Below are positions 1 through 6,861 of a stretch of DNA of 27,144 nt, piece by piece. A model generated the notes under the pieces. That model did not search any database and was not told the origin of the DNA. It was given only the letters and a program-made list of their open reading frames with translations. The stretch lies in NCBI GenBank assembly GCA_046760905.1, contig JBHIFB010000031.1, positions 1 to 27,144 of the forward strand, in the 5' to 3' direction. Source of the DNA: JBHIFB01 sp046760905. GTDB taxonomy: Bacteria; Gemmatimonadota; CAZMKB01. The stretch's first letter is position 1; each line of letters opens with the position of its first letter. Made by a program: the position numbers and the translations under genes.

Positions 1-494
1 GGGACAACGCAATAGGTACAGAATTCACTGCAGCCTCTCATGATAGGCACCATAACCGAGATCCTGCCGGATGTAGAAGGTGTCAGCTCCTCGTATGTTT
101 CCTGCCTGCCATCGTCAAGTACCGCCTGCCGCTCGCCACTGTTTCTGAGTGCGTCAATGGTCCCAGGCAATTCTCTGTAGGATGCCGGTCCCACAACGAC
201 ATCTATGTAAGGAGCGCTTCTGAGGAGTTCACACCCGAGCCTCTGGGCCATGCAACCCAGCACACCGATTAACTTCCCGGGGCTCTTCCGTTTGATCTTG
301 TTGAGTTCAGCTACCCGGCCGAGCACTCTTCTTTCAGCATGTTCCCTTACCGAGCATGTGTTAACCAGGATGATGTCAGCTTCCTCAGGAAAATCCACCA
401 TGCGGCAGCCGGAAGATTCCATTATGCTCCTCACCAGATCGCTGTCGTATTTGTTCATCTGGCAGCCATAAGATTCAATGTAGCAACTGATCAT
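1..494 (-). CDS. miaB: MiaB, tRNA (N6-isopentenyl-A37) C2-methylthiotransferase, C-terminal part missing at window edge
   Basis: This radical-SAM enzyme adds a methylthio group to i6A37 of tRNAs that read UNN codons. Only the first 164 codons are present; the gene runs off the left edge of the window. The UPF0004 domain shows the three cysteines expected for the auxiliary iron-sulfur cluster (Cys11 in the YGCQMN motif, Cys47 in VNTCSV, Cys81 in LGCMAQ). The radical-SAM CxxxCxxC motif follows at Cys155, Cys159 and Cys162. The motifs YGCQMN and NTCSVRE are typical of MiaB rather than MtaB or RimO. The ATG at 494 is chosen because an in-frame TGA lies two codons upstream. A GAGG sequence lies about 13 bases before it, which is rather far. 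The gene starts 16 bases after the mtaB stop, so the two methylthiotransferase paralogues are probably cotranscribed. The family call is very secure. Confidence 0.95.
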   Translation of the reverse strand, partial: MISCYIESYGCQMNKYDSDLVRSIMESSGCRMVDFPEEADIILVNTCSVREHAERRVLGRVAELNKIKRKSPGKLIGVLGCMAQRLGCELLRSAPYIDVVVGPASYRELPGTIDALRNSGERQAVLDDGRQETYEELTPSTSGRISVMVPIMRGCSEFCTYCVV

Positions 495-510
495 AGAACA
501 TCAATAAACC

Positions 511-1818
511 TCATTGCATTGCCGATGGACGACCACTCAATCCATCACTGAATAGGCCTTCGATTTTGAAATCCAGCGGCGATGCCGATTCTGGATCTCC
601 ATAGTAGTAGATCTTGCAGTAGTTGGAGCTCCTGTAAAGTAATCCCCCGTCGATGGATTTCCTCTCAAAGACTGCTCGAAGATTTTTGCCGATCATCTCA
701 CGGTGAAAATCGAGCTTCTTCACCTGCCCGAGCTCCTTCAACACACGTGCTCGCCTTGACACTTCTTCACTCGTCGAACATTTCCTCATGGAAGAAGCCC
801 TCGTTCGAGTTCTGTCAGAGTACTTGAACACGTGAAGATATCCTACAGGAATTCGCTCGATCAGTTTCACAGTTTCATCGAATTCAAAAGGACCCTCTGT
901 CGGAAAGCCTACGATCACATCGCTCCCGATGTTTATATCGGGCGTATACTCCCTTGCTTTCTGTACAATCTCCTCTAACTTTGCGGATCTGTAAGATCGC
1001 CCCATCATCGCCAGCACCCGATCACTCCCGCTTTGCAAGGGAATGTGGAGATGCCTGGCGATGCGCTCGTCCGAGGCCATAAGTCTCAAAAGATCGGGCT
1101 CTATCTCATCAGGATTCAATGAGCCCAGTCTTAACATCCCAACATCGGTCTCTTTCAGAAGCATCCTTACGATCGCCAAAAGATCCATCCGCCCATCCAG
1201 GTCTCTGCCATAGTGACCTATATGGATCCCCGTCAGTACGAGTTCGGTATGTCCCGCCCTGAGTAACCCTTTCGCTTCCTTCACTATCTGATCCGGTGCC
1301 CTCGATCTGCTCTTACCCCTCACGAATGGGACCACACAATATGTGCAGCGGTTGTCACAGCCATCCTGTATTTTCAAATATGCCCTGCTCCTTCCGGGGA
1401 AACGCTCTATTCCTTCACCCCAAAGATTCGGCTTCGCACCCGCCATATTCTGCCCTGGTTGGATATATTTCACCCGGGAATCAGGCGTAGTTTCCAGGAA
1501 ATACTGCAGATAAAAGCGCTCATCCACTCCGATCGCCAGGTCGACCCCGGGAAGCTTGCGGAGTCTTTCGCCCTGTGTCTCCACCGAACATCCTGAGACG
1601 ACTATTGATGCGGAGGGATTAATCCTGTGCAAGTGCCTGATGGAGGCTCTCGCTTTCGCATCGCTTCTCGAGGTTACCGTACAGGTGTTCACAATTATAA
1701 GATCCGCTTTTTCTGGAGAGTGAACCTCCACATACCCTCTCGAGGCCAGTGGTCGTGACATGGACACCGCATCGTATCTGTTTGTCTTACAACCGAAATT
1801 TACGAGATAGTATTTCAT
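511..1818 (-). CDS. mtaB: MtaB, tRNA t6A37 C2-methylthiotransferase
   Basis: This 435-residue radical-SAM methylthiotransferase is predicted to convert t6A37 to ms2t6A37 in ANN-decoding tRNAs. The UPF0004 domain contributes Cys10 (FGCKTN), Cys46 (NTCTVT) and Cys77 (SGCSVE). The CxxxCxxC motif is at Cys154, Cys158 and Cys161. The NTCTVT...SDAKAR signature separates MtaB from MiaB, which carries NTCSVRE, and from RimO. A TRAM-like C-terminal region follows, although its last part (about residues 370-435) is poorly conserved by eye. The ATG at 1818 gives the expected MKYYLVNFGCKTN start. No clear ribosome-binding site precedes it, and it begins only 13 bases after the 3' end of tRNA-Arg(CCG). 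It is probably cotranscribed with miaB downstream. The family call is secure; subfamily specificity rests on the motif. Confidence 0.93.
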   Translation of the reverse strand: MKYYLVNFGCKTNRYDAVSMSRPLASRGYVEVHSPEKADLIIVNTCTVTSRSDAKARASIRHLHRINPSASIVVSGCSVETQGERLRKLPGVDLAIGVDERFYLQYFLETTPDSRVKYIQPGQNMAGAKPNLWGEGIERFPGRSRAYLKIQDGCDNRCTYCVVPFVRGKSRSRAPDQIVKEAKGLLRAGHTELVLTGIHIGHYGRDLDGRMDLLAIVRMLLKETDVGMLRLGSLNPDEIEPDLLRLMASDERIARHLHIPLQSGSDRVLAMMGRSYRSAKLEEIVQKAREYTPDINIGSDVIVGFPTEGPFEFDETVKLIERIPVGYLHVFKYSDRTRTRASSMRKCSTSEEVSRRARVLKELGQVKKLDFHREMIGKNLRAVFERKSIDGGLLYRSSNYCKIYYYGDPESASPLDFKIEGLFSDGLSGRPSAMQ

Positions 1819-1831
1819 GATACCACATAAG

Positions 1832-1904
1832 TGCCCCAGGGAGAACTCGAATCTCCAACTCAGGCTCCGGAGGCCTGTGCTTTATCCAATTAAACTACTG
1901 GGGC
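1832..1904 (-). tRNA. tRNA-Arg(CCG)
   Basis: A full cloverleaf can be folded. The 7-bp acceptor stem is GCCCCAG/CTGGGGC, and the D arm is GTTT/AAGC. The anticodon stem CAGGC/GCCTG carries the loop CTCCGGA (anticodon CCG), and the T stem GGAGA/TCTCC carries the loop TTCGAGT. The discriminator is A. The CCA tail is not encoded: the next bases are CTT. The gene lies 13 bases upstream of mtaB on the same strand. Confidence 0.95.
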
Positions 1905-1953
1905 AAAGTCTTGAGCACGGGATTCAAGCTGAAACCTGACGTATGACTCGTAG

Positions 1954-1982
1954 AAAAATAGAGCTCTTCATAGCGAGCTCTA
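1954..1982 (-). terminator. Intrinsic terminator after the fmdB-HU unit
   Basis: On the minus strand an 8-bp stem TAGAGCTC/GAGCTCTA encloses an 8-base loop and is followed by five T residues. It lies about 100 bases downstream of the HU stop codon and 50 bases upstream of tRNA-Arg. It therefore probably closes the fmdB-HU transcript. The stem is only moderately GC-rich. Confidence 0.65.
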
Positions 1983-2085
1983 ATTTCCCAGAAGTCTTGT
2001 ACACTTAGTCCACCAATATTGCATCAACATTCAAACTCAACAAAATGATGCCTCGAAGTGAACGGTGAGGTTAACCGGTCATTTG

Positions 2086-2379
2086 TCAGAATGAAGATTC
2101 CGTCTTCTTTGCTATGATATCTTTCAACTCCTTAGAGGGTTTAAACGTTGGTACTAAACGCCTGGGCACATCTACCGTTTCACCGGTTCTGGGGTTTCTC
2201 GCCTTTCGGGCCCTCCTTGTTTTTACCTTGAAGCTGCCGAAACCCCTAATTTCGATATTATTCCCCTGTGAAAGCGCCTCGGTTACCACCTCGAAGAAGC
2301 GGTTGATAACCATGGCAGTATCCTTCTTGGTCAATCCAGTAGTGGCAGAGATCCTCTCTACAATATCCGCTTTTGTCAT
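2086..2379 (-). CDS. HU/IHF-family nucleoid DNA-binding protein
   Basis: This 97-residue histone-like protein matches the usual family length of 90-100 residues. HU-family proteins are dimers that bend DNA and compact the nucleoid. The N-terminal helical part begins MTKADIVERI. The family signature appears as GFGSF at 46-50, followed by the basic arm with RNPRTGE at 61-67. Pro63 is the conserved intercalating proline. The C-terminal PSKELKD helix is present. A strong AAGGAGG-type ribosome-binding site precedes the ATG at 2379. The gene starts 63 bases after fmdB and is probably transcribed with it from the promoter inside the end of pyrC. Whether it works as HU or as an IHF-like subunit cannot be decided from the sequence alone. 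Confidence 0.95.
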   Translation of the reverse strand: MTKADIVERISATTGLTKKDTAMVINRFFEVVTEALSQGNNIEIRGFGSFKVKTRRARKARNPRTGETVDVPRRLVPTFKPSKELKDIIAKKTESSF

Positions 2380-2442
2380 TAATCCCCTCCTTCTCTCCGG
2401 TTTCTGAAACGTAGGGCTTGCTGCGTCGAGAGGTGTTGAATA

Positions 2443-2658
2443 TCACTTACAGGTCGAACAAGATGACGAGGCACAGCCGGTACATCCACTAGATTGTGCC
2501 TTCTGAGTCCCTCCTTGGGAATGGAAGCCAAAAACCGACATTTCCCTCTCAATCCTGGAACTCGAACACGAGGGACAATTCACCTCGTTATTTCCAGAAA
2601 GATGAAGCCGCTCGAACGAAATGCCGCATTCGAGGCATATATATTCATAGATCGGCAT
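2443..2658 (-). CDS. FmdB-family zinc-ribbon protein
   Basis: This 71-residue protein begins MPIYEYICLECG, the typical start of the FmdB/CxxC_CXXC_SSSS regulatory-protein family. Cys8/Cys11 and Cys28/Cys31 form the zinc ribbon. The C-terminal tail is rich in Ser and Cys (Cys59, Cys62, Cys67, Cys70), as in many members of the family, and could bind a second metal. The biochemical role of the family is not settled; despite the name, most members are not linked to formamidase. It lies between pyrC and the HU gene, with its own consensus promoter overlapping the end of pyrC. The start ATG at 2658 is preceded by GAGAGGG, a usable but not ideal ribosome-binding site. Confidence 0.9.
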   Translation of the reverse strand: MPIYEYICLECGISFERLHLSGNNEVNCPSCSSSRIEREMSVFGFHSQGGTQKAQSSGCTGCASSSCSTCK

Positions 2659-2692
2659 GAGCCATCCCTCTCACTCTTTTAACACCTAGAAA

Positions 2693-2721
2693 ATATTATA
2701 ACTTATAGCCTTTTTTGTCAA
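2693..2721 (-). promoter_or_regulatory. Sigma70-type promoter for fmdB-HU, inside the 3' end of pyrC
   Basis: A perfect -35 box TTGACA occupies 2721-2716. The -10 region can be read as TAATAT (2698-2693) at 17-bp spacing, or as a perfect TATAAT (2700-2695) at 15 bp. The -35 box lies within the last pyrC codons and the -10 region overlaps the pyrC stop. Transcription would start about 25-30 bases before the fmdB ATG. Confidence 0.75.
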
Positions 2722-4057
2722 GGCTTTTTTTCCGTAATTCACCCACCCCCTTTTTTCTCCTGTTTTTCATGACATCGGATTCCCAGATGATGTTCCCGTT
2801 CAATATAGTCATCATGTTCTTCCCTACTAGTTCCATTCCACGGTATGGAGTATTCGAAGATCTTGAGTGGAGTTTCGCTTCATCCACCACCCATCGTAGT
2901 TCGGGGTCGAAGATGATGACATCCGCTACCGCGCCGATCCTCATCGTCCCACCCTCTATGCCCATGATGCTGGCCGGTCGATTCGACATCCTGTCTATCA
3001 ATTGTGAGAGGGTGAGGATACCTTCTCTGACAAGAAAGGTCACTCCAACTGCCAATGCGGTCTCGAATCCTATGAGTCCGAAAGGAGCATAGTTGAACTC
3101 CTTCTCTTTCTCATCATAATGATGTGGTGCATGGTCGGTTGCGATACAATCTATTGTACCATAGGCCAGGGCCTCTCTGAGCGCTACTACGTCGTCATGG
3201 GTCCTGAGGGGTGGGTTGACTTTCGCATTTGTGTTGTATCCACGGACCGCCTCCTCAGTCAATGACAGGTGGTGCGGCGTAACCTCTGCGGTGACGTTCA
3301 CCCCCTCCTCCTTTGCCCTCCGGATTATCTCAGCAGATTTCCCGGTGGAGACGTGTGCTATGTGGAGCCTTCCGCCTGTGAGCTTCGCAAGCAAGACATC
3401 TCTCGCAACCATTATCTCCTCGGCTGCCGGTGGCATCCCTTTCAGACCCATTCTCGTGGCCAGCAGACCCTCGTTCATAACTCCATCTATCGTGAGGTTC
3501 GGGTCTTCACAGTGATCGATGACTGGTATCGCGAATATCTTCGTGTATTCCAGAACCCTCCTCATGATTTCAGAGTTGACAACCGGCATCCCGTCATCGC
3601 TCAATGCGACAGCCCCGGCATCTACCATCTCACCGATCGGTGACATGGTTTCCCCTTTGAGGTCCTCCGTTACCGCGCCGACCGGGTAAACCTTCGCCAG
3701 GCCAGCGAGAGCGGCCTGTTTCAGGATGAATCCAACAGCGGCGGGGTTGTCTGTTGGCGGGTCCGTGTTCGGCATGGCCAGGATAGAGGTTATGCCGCCT
3801 GAAGCTGCCGACAGGCTTCCGCTCTCGATTGTTTCTTCATCCTCTCTACCGGGTTCGCGCAAATGGGCGTGGAGGTCGACGAGACCGGGAGATACCATCA
3901 AACCCATCGCATCTATCACCTCCGCTTTCCCCTCCCCGGGCAGGTCACTATCGATAGCGGAAATCCTGCCCGATTCTATCAGTACATCCCGCACATCGTC
4001 CAGACCCTGACTGGGATCGGTGACATGTCCACCGCGTAGAATTATAGTTCTTGTCAT
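2696..4057 (-). CDS. pyrC: Dihydroorotase (class I, PyrC)
   Basis: Dihydroorotase closes carbamoyl-aspartate to dihydroorotate, the third step of UMP synthesis. This 453-residue protein is an amidohydrolase. The metal-binding HAH is at 63-65 in DLHAHLREPG, followed by the substrate-binding NTD at 97-99. Asp154/Asp155 are in ALSDDGMPV, and further metal ligands are His182 (HCED) and His235 (AHVS). The catalytic Asp308 is in ATDHAPH. The sequence has SDDG where the E. coli-type class II enzyme carries a carboxylated lysine, so this looks like the Bacillus-type class I enzyme. The protein is about 25 residues longer than usual, with a lysine/arginine-rich C-terminal tail whose codons hold the next promoter. 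The gene starts 13 bases after pyrB and belongs to the pyrR-pyrB-pyrC operon under the upstream attenuator. Confidence 0.97.
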   Translation of the reverse strand: MTRTIILRGGHVTDPSQGLDDVRDVLIESGRISAIDSDLPGEGKAEVIDAMGLMVSPGLVDLHAHLREPGREDEETIESGSLSAASGGITSILAMPNTDPPTDNPAAVGFILKQAALAGLAKVYPVGAVTEDLKGETMSPIGEMVDAGAVALSDDGMPVVNSEIMRRVLEYTKIFAIPVIDHCEDPNLTIDGVMNEGLLATRMGLKGMPPAAEEIMVARDVLLAKLTGGRLHIAHVSTGKSAEIIRRAKEEGVNVTAEVTPHHLSLTEEAVRGYNTNAKVNPPLRTHDDVVALREALAYGTIDCIATDHAPHHYDEKEKEFNYAPFGLIGFETALAVGVTFLVREGILTLSQLIDRMSNRPASIMGIEGGTMRIGAVADVIIFDPELRWVVDEAKLHSRSSNTPYRGMELVGKNMMTILNGNIIWESDVMKNRRKKGVGELRKKSLDKKGYKL

Positions 4058-4070
4058 CCGTCTTCGCCTC

Positions 4071-5033
4071 TCATTCTTCTCCGCTTCCTCTCTTCGCGTC
4101 CTCAGCTTCGGTGCTCTCTCCGCCGGCTAACAGATAGAGTACCGACATTCTGATAGCGATTCCATTCGTCACCTGCTCAAGGATCACCGCGTGGTCACCA
4201 TCGGCTACGTCTGAATCTATCTCAACGCCCCGGTTCATGGGTCCCGGATGTAAAATCAGGATATCATTGCCGGCTCTCTGCAAGCGAGCATTCGATATTC
4301 CATATAGTTTGTTGTACTCACGCAGAGAAGGGAACAGATTGGCTTGCTGTCTTTCAAGCTGGATCCTCAGTATATTCAGCACATCGGCGTTCTCTATCGC
4401 TTCCTCTATATGAGAGTAAACGTTAACACCGAGTTCCTCTATGCCCGGCGGTATGAGTGTTGGTGGGCCGCAAACGGAGACCTTTGCACCGAGTTTCGTG
4501 AGTCCCCATATATTGGATCTCGCAACACGGCTGTGCATGATGTCCCCCACGATCACCACCCTCACGTTCTCGATTTTGTTGAGCTTATCTCTGATCGTGA
4601 GGATATCGAGGAGACCCTGGGTTGGGTGCTCATGGAAGCCGTCTCCAGCGTTTATAACTTTCGAATCTATTCTCTCTGCAAGGAATTTTGCAGCTCCCGA
4701 AGCATTATGCCTGATCACCACCATGTCGATGCGCATGGCTTCAAGATTTCTGGCCGTATCGACCAGGGTTTCCCCCTTCAGGACGCTGCTCATGCTCTGT
4801 GAGATATAAGTTGTATCCGCAGAGAGTCTTTTCTCGGCGAATTCGAATGAGATCCTTGTCCGTGTGCTCGGTTCGAAGAATAGGTTTACGATGGTATTAC
4901 CCCTTAGAACAGGCACTTTTTTTATCTTTCTCTCGGATATCTCCTTGAAAGGTTCAGCTGTATCCAGTATGAGTTTTATTTCTGCAGGATCCAGCTCTTC
5001 CAGTCCCAGGAGGTCTTTTCTGTTAAGCTTCAT
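4071..5033 (-). CDS. pyrB: Aspartate carbamoyltransferase catalytic subunit
   Basis: This enzyme joins carbamoyl phosphate and aspartate, the committed step of pyrimidine synthesis. The 320-residue protein shows the carbamoyl-phosphate loop FFEPSTRTR (STRTR at 56-60), the HPTQGLLD motif and the HPGPMNRGVEI aspartate-loop motif near the C-terminus. All are diagnostic of PyrB rather than ornithine carbamoyltransferase. The reading frame opens with a GTG two codons upstream. The ATG at 5033 is preferred because it gives the usual MKLNRKDLLGL start. It overlaps the end of pyrR by 11 bases, so translation is probably coupled. No pyrI regulatory-subunit gene is adjacent, which fits control by PyrR instead of allosteric PyrI. 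Confidence 0.96.
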   Translation of the reverse strand: MKLNRKDLLGLEELDPAEIKLILDTAEPFKEISERKIKKVPVLRGNTIVNLFFEPSTRTRISFEFAEKRLSADTTYISQSMSSVLKGETLVDTARNLEAMRIDMVVIRHNASGAAKFLAERIDSKVINAGDGFHEHPTQGLLDILTIRDKLNKIENVRVVIVGDIMHSRVARSNIWGLTKLGAKVSVCGPPTLIPPGIEELGVNVYSHIEEAIENADVLNILRIQLERQQANLFPSLREYNKLYGISNARLQRAGNDILILHPGPMNRGVEIDSDVADGDHAVILEQVTNGIAIRMSVLYLLAGGESTEAEDAKRGSGEE

Positions 5034-5595
5034 CTTCACCGTCCTGCTCGGTGCATGGTACTACTTCTACTTCGTCCACGCCCTCCACCTCGGCTACCTT
5101 CACGATTACATCGTCATCCCTGGATGTGGGGATGTTCTTCCCCACGAAATCAGCTCTTATCGGCAATTCCCTGTGTCCACGGTCGATCAAAGCAGCGAGT
5201 AGGATGCGGGAAGGCCTGCCGAAGTCTATGATCTCATCGAGGCCTGCTCGAATCGTCCTCCCCGTATATAGAACATCATCTACGAGTACCACGACTTTCC
5301 CGGTGACATCGAAAGGCAGCTCCGTCTTGCCTATGACGGGTTGCACTGTGGTATTATGTAGATCGTCCCTATATAGTGTTATGTCCAGTATTCCAAAGGG
5401 GATTTCAGTGCCTTCAAAGGTTTTGATGTATTCGGCTATCCTGCGAGCTAGGTGTACACCCTTTGTCCTGATCCCGAGGATGACTATATCCTTCGTTCCT
5501 CCAGTCTCCTCGATTATCTCGTGTGAGATTCTGATAAGGGCCCTTCTCATCATCTCGCTCGTGAGTATTATCGTTCTTCCTCTCGTCGTCTTCAC
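5023..5595 (-). CDS. pyrR: PyrR, bifunctional pyr attenuation regulator / uracil phosphoribosyltransferase
   Basis: In Bacillus-type systems PyrR binds a hairpin in pyr leader RNA when UMP/UTP is high, which promotes termination. It also has uracil phosphoribosyltransferase activity. The 190-residue protein carries the PRPP-binding motif VVLVDDVLYTGRT at about 101-113. It also has the family segments DITLYRDD and VDRGHRELPIRADFVGKNIPTS. The open frame extends upstream to a GTG at 5607. The GTG at 5595 is preferred because a GGAGG lies at the right distance before it (6 bases) and the protein then starts like known PyrR proteins. It overlaps pyrB and is preceded by a recognisable PyrR-binding hairpin and terminator, which supports autoregulation. 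Start choice is less certain than function. Confidence 0.95.
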   Translation of the reverse strand: MKTTRGRTIILTSEMMRRALIRISHEIIEETGGTKDIVILGIRTKGVHLARRIAEYIKTFEGTEIPFGILDITLYRDDLHNTTVQPVIGKTELPFDVTGKVVVLVDDVLYTGRTIRAGLDEIIDFGRPSRILLAALIDRGHRELPIRADFVGKNIPTSRDDDVIVKVAEVEGVDEVEVVPCTEQDGEDEA

Positions 5596-5596
5596 A

Positions 5597-5680
5597 TCAC
5601 CCTCCACTCATCAACGATTGGACAGAAAAAACCCCGGCGTGGGCTTCAGGCCCATATCCGGGGTTTTCTGCTTTATGCAT
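5597..5680 (-). CDS. Candidate 27-codon leader ORF in the pyr attenuator
   Basis: A short frame starts at an ATG at 5680, four bases after a near-perfect AAAGGAGG ribosome-binding site. It codes for 27 residues (MHKAENPGYG...SLMSGG). Its TGA at 5599-5597 lies one base before the preferred GTG start of pyrR. The intrinsic terminator hairpin is entirely inside this frame, so ribosomes on the leader could interfere with hairpin formation and could also feed re-initiation at pyrR. This is inference. The strong ribosome-binding site is direct evidence, but the frame could be accidental, and the composition shows no pyrimidine-rich coding pause like that of the E. coli pyrBI leader. Confidence 0.4.
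   Translation of the reverse strand: MHKAENPGYGPEAHAGVFSVQSLMSGG
5626..5667 (-). terminator. Intrinsic terminator of the pyr attenuator
   Basis: On the minus strand an outer stem AAAACCCCGG/CCGGGGTTTT surrounds an inner stem GGGC/GCCC with loop CTGAA. A short asymmetric internal loop separates the two stems, and six T residues follow. It sits between the PyrR-binding hairpin and pyrR, and is the expected terminator element of a PyrR-controlled attenuator. Confidence 0.85.
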
Positions 5681-5693
5681 CCTGCCTCCTTTG

Positions 5694-5711
5694 CTGGCCT
5701 CACTGGACCAG
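5694..5711 (-). promoter_or_regulatory. PyrR-binding hairpin (anti-antiterminator)
   Basis: The minus-strand sequence is a 4-bp stem CTGG/CCAG closing the loop TCCAGTGAGG. The core closely matches the PyrR-binding loop known from Bacillus pyr leaders (UCCAGnGAGG followed by pyrimidines). Its position, 25-30 bases before a terminator and upstream of pyrR itself, is exactly that of an anti-antiterminator. The antiterminator pairing was not resolved by eye. Confidence 0.8.
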
Positions 5712-5736
5712 ATTAAAAGGAGTTCAATTTATCAGA

Positions 5737-6774
5737 CTACTTCTCGCCTGTGAGCTCTTTGTATTTACTGTAAGCTGTCTCGGCTTCGCTCTCCCTCCCA
5801 ACCTGCATGTATGCAACTGCGAGGCTGCTCCAGTACTCGGCGTTTTCTGGTTCCTTCTTCGTCAGGTTCTCGAGAACAGGTATCGCCCCTTCATAATTGT
5901 TCAGCTGCATGTAGATCATACTCAGGTTCACCATCGCATCGACATCATTCGCGGATAGGGAGAGAACCTTCTCGAAACAATCTTTCGCCTTCTCGAACTG
6001 TTTCACCTGTGCATAAGCCACACCCGAGTTGTATAGAGTATTCACATCATCAACTTCGTCGCTCAATAACGAATCGTAGATGTTGCAGGCATCCTCATAT
6101 CTCCCTATATTGAGCAAAAGAGTGGCCATCGAGTTTCGAGTGTCGAAGTCCTCCGGTTTAATTGCAAGCAACTCCCTGTATACTGACAGCGCGCTGTCCG
6201 GCTGCTTTGTGAGGGAGAATGTAAGGGCCAGATTCTTGAGTATCATCTCATTCCGAGGATCTATGCTCCGGGCGCGCTTGAAGTGTTTCACCGCGCATTC
6301 ATAGTCCTGCTTGTCATAGCATATTATTCCAAGGTTTATATACCCCTCCGACCTCTCGGGACATAGTGCAACCACATTTTTGAAGATGGCCTCTGCCTCA
6401 TCTAAATTCTTTTCATTGATAGCATTCAGGCCGTCTCTCATGAGGGGGCTGAGGAATCTCTGTTTCGTTTTCTCTATCCGGTCTTTTAAGCTTATGTCGA
6501 GTTCAAAGGCTTTCTTGAATGCGGTATCGGATTTTGCGTAATCCTCCAGCTCGGCGCTGACCCTTCCAAGCAGCATGTAGAGCTCCGCATGGTTCGGATC
6601 TTGCTCAAGCCCCTGATTTATGGCAACCAGAGCATCGTTCCACTTTTCGTATTTTATATAGATCTTTGCGCTCTCCAAAGCTACTTTCGCACTGCGGATT
6701 TTCTTCTGTGCATGAGCATCAATAGCGTAAATGCAGAGTGTTAGGATGGTGATGACAAACAGGAAATATCGCAC
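5737..6774 (-). CDS. Periplasmic tetratricopeptide-repeat protein
   Basis: This 345-residue secreted protein has an N-terminal signal peptide (hydrophobic FLFVITILTLCIYAI, likely cleavage after AHA near residue 22). About eight to nine TPR units follow to the C-terminus, for example around the phrases AELYMLLGRVSAELEDY, SEGYINLGIICYDKQDY and AEYWSSLAVAYMQVGRE. TPR arrays are protein-interaction scaffolds; no enzymatic domain is present. The frame opens at an ATG at 6810. The GTG at 6774 is preferred because AAGGAGG lies five bases upstream, it starts directly at the signal peptide, and a plausible promoter start site falls near 6809. It lies between purH and the pyr attenuator on the same strand, with no pyr promoter obvious downstream. 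The pyr genes may therefore be transcribed through it. The cellular partner is unknown. Confidence 0.85.
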   Translation of the reverse strand: MRYFLFVITILTLCIYAIDAHAQKKIRSAKVALESAKIYIKYEKWNDALVAINQGLEQDPNHAELYMLLGRVSAELEDYAKSDTAFKKAFELDISLKDRIEKTKQRFLSPLMRDGLNAINEKNLDEAEAIFKNVVALCPERSEGYINLGIICYDKQDYECAVKHFKRARSIDPRNEMILKNLALTFSLTKQPDSALSVYRELLAIKPEDFDTRNSMATLLLNIGRYEDACNIYDSLLSDEVDDVNTLYNSGVAYAQVKQFEKAKDCFEKVLSLSANDVDAMVNLSMIYMQLNNYEGAIPVLENLTKKEPENAEYWSSLAVAYMQVGRESEAETAYSKYKELTGEK

Positions 6775-6815
6775 TAAAACCTCCTTCGGCGTTGAGTGAA
6801 ATCGCTCCATGTTTT

Positions 6816-6844
6816 AAAATAAAACACTTTTCTCCCCAGGTCAA
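6816..6844 (-). promoter_or_regulatory. Probable promoter for the TPR-pyr transcript
   Basis: TTGACC (6844-6839) is separated by 17 bases from TATTTT (6821-6816). The -35 box matches the consensus at five of six positions and the -10 box at four. Transcription would start near 6809, just downstream of the alternative ATG at 6810. This supports the GTG start of the TPR gene. It lies in the 87-base purH-TPR gap. Confidence 0.45.
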
Positions 6845-6861
6845 TGTTTTCGCCGTGGCAG

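Noticed and set aside
2707..2731. Terminator-like hairpin AGCCTT/AAGGCT with T-run on the plus strand
   Set aside because: No plus-strand gene ends nearby. The same bases are explained by pyrC codons and the minus-strand promoter.
5023..5607. pyrR starting at the upstream GTG (5607)
   Set aside because: The GTG at 5595 has a well-placed GGAGG, and the longer form adds four residues not seen in PyrR proteins.
5737..6810. TPR protein starting at ATG 6810
   Set aside because: The GTG at 6774 has AAGGAGG five bases upstream and starts directly at the signal peptide. The likely transcript start is near 6809.
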